Source: Baffinella frigidus
Taxonomy: Eukaryota; Cryptophyceae; Cryptomonadales; Baffinellaceae
DNA length: 11,282 nt
Direction of reading: 5' to 3'
NCBI GenBank assembly: GCA_026770585.1
Contig: MU646796.1
Span: 277,432 to 288,713, forward strand
Shown here piece after piece: positions 1 to 5,000 of this stretch. Made by a program: the position numbers and the translations under genes. The first letter of the stretch is position 1. Every line of letters begins with the position of its first letter. The notes beneath the pieces were generated by a model, which saw nothing but the letters and a program-made list of their open reading frames with translations, did no database searches and was not told the origin of the DNA.

Positions 1-135
1 GGTGATGCATCCTGGTTTCGGGTTTCGGGTTTCAGGTTTGGGTTTTTGGTTTTTGGTTTAGGGCTCAGGGCTCAGGACTTAGGGTTCCGGGTTCCGGGTT
101 CCGATTTCCGGGTTTCAGGTTTCTCCGGGTTTAGA
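1..135. repeat. Degenerate telomere-like array, G-rich on plus strand
   Basis: Runs of GGGTTTC, GGGTTCC, GGGCTCA and GGTTTAGGG units. They resemble TTTAGGG telomere repeats with many substitutions. Antisense to gene 1, so C-rich in its transcript. Confidence 0.8.
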
Positions 136-181
136 GGCTGAGGGCGGAGAGGGGGCGCGATTTTTGGGAGGAGGCGCGCAC

Positions 182-210
182 ATGAGTCTCTCCAAGTACT
201 CGGGGGAACG
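182..210 (-). CDS. Possible further gene 1 micro-exon
   Basis: A 29-nt stretch between CCGAG and CAT|GTGCGC, following a 59-nt intron of C-rich telomere-like sequence. The phase fits the exon at 323-270 but the acceptor is weak and the reading short, so this is a suggestion. Confidence 0.25.
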
Positions 211-269
211 CTCGGTTTCGGGTTGTGGGTTCTGGGCTTCGGGTGCGGGGCGGGGGGGGGCGGTCGCAC

Positions 270-323
270 ATCAAGCCCTCTTCGCGCTCGGCAGTCATGC
301 GGTCGCTGAAAAACTCCTTGTAC
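270..323 (-). CDS. Gene 1 exon near left edge
   Basis: The acceptor GAGCAG|G and donor GAT|GTGCGA bound 54 nt reading YKEFFSDRMTAEREEGLM, entered after two bases of a split codon. That phase fits the exon ending at 1879, giving SEKR-YKEFF across a 1555-nt intron. A further short candidate at 210-182, with a similar CAT|GTGCGC donor, may follow. Moderate support only. Confidence 0.42.
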
Positions 324-3300
324 CTGCTCGCCGGGATACCGGGAGAAGATCAGCAAGAGGCCTCTGCTCAGCTCCTACTCTTGCAAATTTCATTTCGGAA
401 CATCAATCAGCCAGTTGGGTATCTGAAGGCTTGCAAAGCTTAAGATACGGGTGGATTTGCTATTTTAGGCATTGAACCAAGGCTTAAGATAGCACAAAAA
501 TGCCACTGATTCAGTCATGTTCCGAGATTAAATCCTACTCGGAATAGTCATCGTTCAAGAAAAAAAAATGGCGGTTTAGTCAACAGTCGTAAGGAGTTTG
601 AGGTTTTGAGGGTTTTGGGTTTGGGGCTTGGGGTATGGGGTTCGGGGTGCGGGGGCTCTCGCAACCTGTGGCACTTTTCGAAGTCTGACCCTAGTTTCGG
701 GGGGACTCCTAGCTCTGCCTTAGGCGGATTCACTCACTATTCTCAAGTTGACACGCTGGATTTGTGGTACAACTCCGTCACCTTTGGAGCGGAAAGAGCC
801 CGGGCTCGCCCAATTTCATCTCGAAAGATAACTGAATCAGTTCCCTAATTAGCGCCTTCATTTAATTAGTATGCCTAATTAAATTAACTATGCCCTAACT
901 AATTTCTCCTATACAACCTCCTATGGACAACGAACTGATTCAGTTATCTTCCGAGATGAAATTGGTGAGACCAAGTAGGCTGAGACAGAGCTAGGACTGC
1001 TAGCTCTGTCTCAGTCAAACTGGGCTGGCCATAAAACACATTTAGAGCAGAACCTCCAGTACAAAAGAAGCAACTAAACCTCTTTTATGGCGAGCCCAAG
1101 ATTTACTCAGGCAACGCTAGAGGAATCTCACCGGCTGCGGCACTTTTTGAATTCCTAGCTCTGTCTCAGTCTATTTGGGCTCACCAATTTGGTGAGCCCG
1201 GGCTCTTTTTCACTGCAAACTTGACGGATTTGTACCGCAACCCCAGAACGTCAACTTGGAAACAGTCGGGAAACCCGAGTGGTCTGGGGTTAGAAGAAAC
1301 TGCCCCCCCCCTAGGACCACCATAGGGCCCTAGGCATAGGCCTCCTGTAGGGTCCTATGGGGGGGCGGTTTCTTATGAGCGAGGTACCCCTGTAGGGGTT
1401 TTGGGGATTGGGGATTGGGGCACTCACCGGCTGCGGCGCTTCTCGAAGTCCGACTGGAATTTGTCTTCATCATGCACCGTCTCCTGGCCTGCCCGGGGTT
1501 TGGGGTTTAGGGTTTGGGGTTTGGGGTTTGGGGTTTAGAGTTTGGGGTCTAGGGTTAACACGGCGGGCGTAAGTTGCTGGTCCCGAAAAGTAGTGGTCAG
1601 TCGGGTCCAGTTACTGGTCTCGAAAAAGGTCTTGAGTGATACTCACGTGGCCACCCCTGAAAACTCAGCAGAAAATGGCGGTTCCGGGTCAAAACGTCCC
1701 AACGATTCCCGCCCTGGCAGTGCTTCCGCAACCCCACGCAAGAGTGTTCGTGGGGGCAAATCCATGCAACGCGCAGCTTTGTGCGCGTGTTGACTATTGA
1801 AAACCACTCCCTCGTGGGGGAATTGACTTTTGGCGACCCCTTCCTAGACTCTGGCCATCTTCTCTGCACACTGCTCACCTCTTCTCGGATCGAAAGACTA
1901 GCTCGGCCTGAGTAAATCTGGGCTCACCGTAAATGTATTGTAGCTGAATTTCTGTACTAGATTTCCTGCGCTAATTACATTTTGTAGCGAGCCCAGTTTT
2001 ACTCGGGCAGAGGTGGAACTCGGTGATTGGATAGCATGAGCACCTGCCTTGCTGTCGCTGAGCCCCCCCCCGTCTGCGTCCGGCGCCCCACCCCCCTGCA
2101 CCTTCCCGGCCTCCCCCCCTCCCAGCCACGGCAGAAACATTGAGAACATGCCCCCCTGCCGTGGGTCGGAATTTAGAGCAGGCGATCTAGGCTGATCCTG
2201 CGGGGACTGACGTGCCTCGGACGTCGAGTTGCGGGCCAAAGATGTCATGTCCACTCGGTGGGCTACCAAGGTTTCGGGACCCCTAGATTTAGCGGTAACG
2301 TGACCAAATTTGCATGAACTTAAAGTGAACAACCCACAGGGTGAGTTGACTTTTGATAAAAGGTCCGTAGTCTACCGTGTGGTTGGGGTGTGGGATGTAC
2401 CGGATCCCCGCTCGGCCAGCTCTCGGGCTCGACGGGCCGGGCGGGCTGCGACGCCCGGTCGTCGTCATCCTGCGTGTGCGTGCTGAGTTAGTCACTCTGA
2501 TCCGGGGACAAGTTTAATTGAAAAGAAAATGGATCCCTATGTGTTCATAGGAGGTGGAAGAAGATTAATTAGGACCCTAAGTAAATTTAATTAGGACTAC
2601 CTAGCTAGATACGTGCGCCGCCGACTTCGACGGCGTCGACTCCTTGCGCGTCTAGAGCGCTGTGCAGAGAGATGGTAGCCACGAAAATGATGCAACCATC
2701 GTGCACCACTTAGCATGCATCGGGGGCTTCACGGATACAGCCCAACCAATCAATTTGTACTAGAATCTTATCGATTGCAGTGGGATTCCAACCGGCTTCC
2801 ACCCAGATTTCCGGGCGAAAAGGAACTCGGCCGCTGCTAAGTGGAAACGTTGAAAACTTTGTACCAGAACCGTCAACTCACCGATTTGATATTATTCACA
2901 CGGTGCACTACGGACCTTTCATCAAAAGTAAACTTACCCTGTGGGCAGTCAACTTTAAGGATTTTCTCTAGCAGATTTGGCCACGTTACCGCTAAATCTA
3001 GGGGTTCCGAAACCCTCGAAGGCCACCGTGCGGTTATGCGGGCACAACCTCTTTGCACACCGCCCGACAGGCGTGGGACAATGACGTACCGTGTTTGGGG
3101 TGCGGGGCCCGCGCGCCGCGGATTTCGACGGCGTTGAGTCCTTGCGCGGCGTGCCGGGGTTGCTCCCTCCGCGCGGTGACTGCCATTTCACGTCACCTCA
3201 GTAAGGCGACTGCCATGTAACGTAACATCCGTATTGATGACTGCCATGCAACGTAACCTGAGTAACAGCATTGATTAATTGTTGTGGGCACCGAATGTTA

Positions 3301-4697
3301 CCACACAACTGGACCGGGGTCCACTTGTCTCCGCGGGAGACCGGCCCACCCGGTCTCCGGTGTAAATCCGTCTGGGACCTTCTGAGGCCTTCTTAGTTGA
3401 CTAATCGTGGGCCGTTGTTACCATTTGTGGGCCGTTTTCAAGGCAGAACGGCCCAGGATTCGTGGTACACAAGTTGACTTATTCAAGGACCATGATAAAC
3501 AGGTTTCGGGTGGGCCGGTCTCTGCGGGGACTGCCATTGGTAGAAGCGAGGTGAGGGCAGAAAACCTGGAGGTTATGAGCCCTGCGGGGACTGCCGTTTC
3601 GAGCGGTGTGCAGAGAAGTGAGCCGCAGAGATACGAAACACCGGTAGACCACTCGAGAATGCTAGAAGGGCCTATTTAAAACCGAACATATAAAGTCTGT
3701 ACTACCCAAATGCTCAAATTTGTACCAGTGTAAGATAAAAGTAACCTCGCGCCTGGCATAAATTCTGCCAGGAACGAGGTTACTTTACCTTATCCTGGCA
3801 CCAATGTTTTCAACTGTTTTTTTCACGTACAAATAGGCCCCTGTAGCGTTCTCGTGTGGGACGTTGACGCTTCTTGTACAAAATTATCGAATTTTACCAT
3901 CGTTGCATTATTGGCAGAGAGCTCCATGGAAGATTTTGAGGGTGCTGAGTCATTGCGCTCGTTGTCTTGGTTGCTCCGCGGGGACTGCCATTCATGGAGG
4001 TGAGGACCCGTTTGTTGCGGGTGAGGAGTTTGTGATTCGACGGCATAAGTTCAGATTTTTTTCTTTCATCCGAGGGGGGCTGTTGGGGTTCAGGGTTCAG
4101 GTTCAGGGTTTAGGGTTTCGGGTTCAGAGTTTCGGGTTCAGGGTTTCGGGTTCAGGGTGTAGGGTGTAGGGTGTAGGGTTTAGAGTGTCGGGTGTAGGAT
4201 GTACCTTCATGTCGCGCGGAGACTGCATGTCCCGCGGAGACGGGAGGGGGGCCTCAGATGTAACGTTGCGGGCCTCAGACGTCATGTAGCGAGGAGAGGC
4301 GAGCGGAGCGTGGTGCTGTTCGGGAGTGAAAAAAACGCCCGTTCAACAGTGGAAAAGCGAGAATCAAACGCCCGTTCAGGAGTGAAAACAAAACGCCAGA
4401 GTTTGGCTTTTTGTTTGGTTCGTGCCAGGGCAGAAACTGATCCGAGGAGGATAGGGAGCAGCACCTCCGCAGGCTGGCGGGAAACTAGAGTGTCTACCAT
4501 GCACGCGGGAGGGATAGCTGACAGCAGCTGCTTCTTCTGGCTCTGCCTGAGTAAAACTGCCAAAAGTACATTTAGAGGAGAATCTCCAGCACACAAAATG
4601 CATTTAGAGCAGAATCTCCGGTACAACAGGGCAAATGAAATGCATATGTAGCGTGCCCCGATCTACTCAGGTAGACCCAGTTCTTGCAAGAAGAAGG
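270..4697 (-). CDS. Gene 1, 3' part: Ser/Pro/Arg-rich exons, unknown protein
   Basis: Exons, in order: 4697-4667, 4546-4438, 4315-4205, 3984-3898, 3530-3501, 3179-3090, 2651-2613, 2469-2401, 2206-2003, 1907-1879 and 323-270. They join in one frame with GT-AG introns; donors include GTAGAT, GTACAT, GTAAAA, GTACGT and GTGAGC. The first two give a globular-looking stretch (FFLQELGLPEQSQKKQLLSA, then CMVDTLVSRQPAEVLLPILL). The rest is mostly low complexity: repeated SPR and PSKS motifs, an acidic-start exon (DDDDRASQPARPVEPESWP), then SPQDQPRSPALNSD, FSMFLPWLGGG and Gly-rich sequence. The last two read AELVFRSEKR-YKEFFSDRMTA. The Ser/Pro-rich part is probably disordered and perhaps phosphorylated (inference). 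The join to the 5' part (5001 to 4697) is unresolved by phase, so this could be a separate gene. Confidence 0.55.
390..530. mobile_element. F3 TIR element, copy 1
   Basis: A 141-bp element with ends TCATTTCGGAACAT and ATGTTCCGAGATTA, flanked by AATT and AATC (a decayed 4-bp duplication). The interior carries GCTATTTTAGGCAT and GCTTAAGATAGCA, shared with the copies at 6422 and 10136. No coding capacity. Confidence 0.7.
594..655. repeat. Telomere-like array, G-rich on plus strand
   Basis: Degenerate GGTTTTGAGGG, GGGTTTGGGG and GGGGTTCGGGG units. It lies in the long 1878-324 intron of gene 1. Confidence 0.65.
708..996. mobile_element. Composite repeat with CCTAGCTCTG ends hosting an F3 element
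   Basis: It begins TCCTAGCTCTGCCTTAGGC and ends in the inverse CTGAGACAGAGCTAGGA. Internal sequence (CAAGTTGACAC, AGAGCCCGGGCTCGCCC) matches the reverse complement of 1150-1262. The F3 copy at 816-959 is nested in it. Confidence 0.6.
816..959. mobile_element. F3 TIR element, copy 2 (best preserved)
   Basis: A 144-bp element with 27-bp terminal inverted repeats and one mismatch (816-842 and 933-959), flanked on both sides by AATT. The interior is AT-rich (CCTAATTAAATTAAC). It sits inside a larger repeat whose unoccupied relative is at 1150-1262 in opposite orientation. Confidence 0.8.
1009..1111. mobile_element. F1 introner-like element, copy 1
   Basis: Ends are CTCAGTCAAACTGGGCTGGC and GCGAGCCCAAGATTTACTCA; the core is CATTTAGAGCAGAACCTCCA. 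Same architecture as the spliced copies at 1907 and 4546. It is nested among CTAGCTCTGTCTCAG repeats, and no coding exon is evident beside it. Confidence 0.6.
1150..1262. mobile_element. Unoccupied relative of the 708-996 repeat, inverted
   Basis: It carries CCTAGCTCTGTCTCAGTC, then a palindrome GGGCTCACCAATTTGGTGAG, then GGGCTCTTTTTCACTGC. The match to 708-996 skips the 144-bp F3 element and keeps a single AATT. Confidence 0.6.
1294..1374. repeat. Inverted repeat (hairpin) element
   Basis: AAGAAACTGCCCCCCCC at the left pairs with GGGGGGGCGGTTTCTT at the right around a CCTAGGCATAGGCC core; about 81 bp. Probably another small foldback element. Confidence 0.6.
1494..1556. repeat. Telomere-like array, G-rich on plus strand
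   Basis: Tandem GGGTTTGG and GGGTTTAG units (seven or more), more regular than the arrays at 1-135. Within the same long gene 1 intron. A shorter related run (GGGGATT units) lies at 1396-1422. Confidence 0.8.
1734..1857. mobile_element. F2 TIR element, diverged copy
   Basis: The left end CCACGCAAGAGTG is decayed and the right part, GAATTGACTTTTGGCGACCC, is well kept. Same orientation as the 9116 copy. Lies within the long gene 1 intron. Confidence 0.5.
1907..2006 (-). mobile_element. F1 introner, copy 2, forms a gene 1 intron
   Basis: Inverted ends CCTGAGTAAATCTGGGCTCA and GAGCCCAGTTTTACTCGGG. On the minus strand the ends supply donor CGA|GTAAAA and acceptor TTTACTCAG|GCC, a 95-nt intron (2002-1908). 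The flanking exons join in frame as TSAR-AELVF. Confidence 0.65.
2003..2206 (-). CDS. Gene 1 longest exon of the 3' part
   Basis: Sixty-eight codons, from acceptor GTCAG|TCC to donor CGA|GTAAAA, where an F1 element begins. The order is SPQDQPRSPALNSDPRQGG, a short hydrophobic patch (MFSMFLPWLGG), a Gly-rich run, then AIQSPSSTSAR. The frame is open about 40 codons further upstream, and homology with the 4315-4205 exon suggests the exon may start near 2260; the 2206 start is chosen because it keeps phase. Confidence 0.55.
2268..2378. repeat. Dispersed repeat, copy on minus orientation
   Basis: The reverse complement of this stretch, with ACTACGGACCTTTTATCAAA, GGTCACGTTACCGCTAAATC and TAGGGGTCCCGAAACC, matches 2899-3030 in forward orientation. 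The two make a roughly 100-bp inverted pair about 620 bp apart. Confidence 0.65.
2520..2610. mobile_element. F3 interior fragment, reverse orientation
   Basis: Contains CCTATGTGTTCATAGGAGG and TTAATTAGGACC, matching in reverse the AT-rich middle of the 816 copy. The terminal repeats are not recognisable. It lies in the gene 1 intron after exon 2651-2613. Confidence 0.45.
2899..3030. repeat. Dispersed repeat, copy on plus orientation
   Basis: Contains CACTACGGACCTTTCATCAA, GCCACGTTACCGCTAAATCT and AGGGGTTCCGAAACC, matching the inverted copy at 2268-2378. It is longer by a small internal insertion. Lies in a gene 1 intron. Confidence 0.65.
3090..3179 (-). CDS. Gene 1 exon, SPRGGSNPG type
   Basis: Thirty codons, phase 0 to 0, with a consensus-like donor ACG|GTACGT. 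The acceptor GGCAG|TCACCGCG is the motif repeated before several exons of this gene. Rich in Ser, Pro, Arg and Lys. Confidence 0.55.
3169..3260. repeat. Short tandem GACTGCCAT repeats
   Basis: Three spaced copies of GACTGCCATNTNACGTNAC at 3178, 3209 and 3239, plus related copies at 3529, 3588 and 3982. In the sense of gene 1 this is the acceptor-bearing motif ATGGCAGTC; several copies are followed by stops and are not usable exons. Confidence 0.6.
3668..3840. mobile_element. Probable small TIR element with an inner hairpin
   Basis: The outer ends GGGCCTATTT and AAATAGGCCC are inverted. Inside, GTAACCTCG-GCCTGGCA pairs with TGCCAGG-CGAGGTTAC around 3762. It lies in the gene 1 intron between exons 3984-3898 and 3530-3501. 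Confidence 0.5.
3898..3984 (-). CDS. Gene 1 exon, SPRSNQ type
   Basis: Twenty-nine codons from acceptor GGCAG|TCC to donor ATG|GTAAAA. It reads SPRSNQDNERNDSAPSKSS, then MELSANNATM. It is homologous to the exon at 3179-3090 (SPRGGSNPGTPRKDSTPSKS) and, in its second half, to 2651-2613 (TRKESTPSKSAAH). Confidence 0.55.
4084..4198. repeat. Telomere-like array, G-rich on plus strand
   Basis: GGGTTCA, GGGTTTA, GGGTTTC and GGGTGTA heptamers. It fills the donor half of the gene 1 intron 4204-3985, starting within a few bases of the donor AAG|GTACAT. Confidence 0.82.
4205..4315 (-). CDS. Gene 1 exon with SPR repeats
   Basis: Thirty-seven codons, phase 0 in and out. It reads HHAPLASPRYMTSEARN, then VTSEAPLPSPRDMQSPRDMK. 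The upstream intron (4437-4316) is built of imperfect tandem units containing TCACTCC-GAAC. The donor AAG|GTACAT opens a telomere-like array. The MTS-ARN-TSEA motif recurs just upstream of 2206 (MTSLARNSTSEARQSPQ), suggesting exon duplication. Confidence 0.55.
4316..4402 (-). repeat. Imperfect tandem repeat filling a gene 1 intron
   Basis: Three units of the type AACGCCCGTTCA-GAGTGAAAA on the plus strand. On the sense strand each unit ends TCACTCC-GAAC; the last one provides the acceptor GAACAG. Confidence 0.6.
4438..4697 (-). CDS. Gene 1 exon pair interrupted by an F1 introner
   Basis: Exon 4697-4667 (31 nt) and exon 4546-4438 (109 nt) are separated by a 120-nt intron that matches an F1 TIR element. 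The donor is CCTGA|GTAGAT and the acceptor TTACTCAG|GCAG. The split codon GA|G gives LQELGLPEQSQKKQLLSA across the junction, with no stop in the remaining reading to donor GGATCA|GTTTCT. This junction is the clearest support that F1 elements are spliced out. Confidence 0.62.
4546..4671 (-). mobile_element. F1 introner, copy 3, forms a gene 1 intron
   Basis: Inverted ends CCTGAGTAAAA and CTACTCAGG. The interior carries the CATTTAGAG-AGAATCTCC core twice, 29 bp apart, which explains why it is longer than the other copies. Excision of 4666-4547 joins LGLPE and QSQKK through a split Glu codon. Confidence 0.68.
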
Positions 4698-5000
4698 CTC
4701 ACACACTTTTCTCTCGCCGTCGGCTGCCATGGGCGACATATTTATGTTGCGCTTCAGTTATCGTCCTGGCACCACCCTGAACCCTGGACCCTACAAAATA
4801 CACCTTGCGGTATCGCCTGCTTGTACTCCCGTCCTTTGATGTATTTGTTGTCTCGTGTATTTGGGTCATACGGGATGGGTTACTCATCTCCATTCTCGAA
4901 ACCACGAACATCATAACAAAGAAGAAAGAGAAAGGCAACGGCACCTCGACGGAGTCTTGCCGCGGAAGGAGGATGCCTTGGAACAGGCCTACAGTAGGAC

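Larger units (their letters stand above)
330..1640 (-). other. Long gene 1 intron region without exons
   Basis: Apart from the TIR elements, hairpin and telomere-like arrays listed separately, I see no convincing exon here. A possible coding segment just outside it (1713-1647, RESLGRFDPEPPFSAEFSGV, donor CAC|GTGAGT) has a good donor, but its phase does not fit its neighbours. Confidence 0.5.

Noticed and set aside
1-135. A true chromosome end
   Set aside because: The units are highly degenerate, occur throughout the window and change orientation with the genes. These are interstitial repeats.
1647-1713. Possible gene 1 exon with a strong GTGAGT donor
   Set aside because: Its phase fits neither the exon ending at 1879 nor an alternative acceptor nearby, while skipping it joins 1879 to 323 in frame. 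Left as unproven.
4376-4626. Alternative minus-strand frames over the F1 element
   Set aside because: They read through the introner and lose the coding frame of the flanking exons, which the spliced reading keeps.
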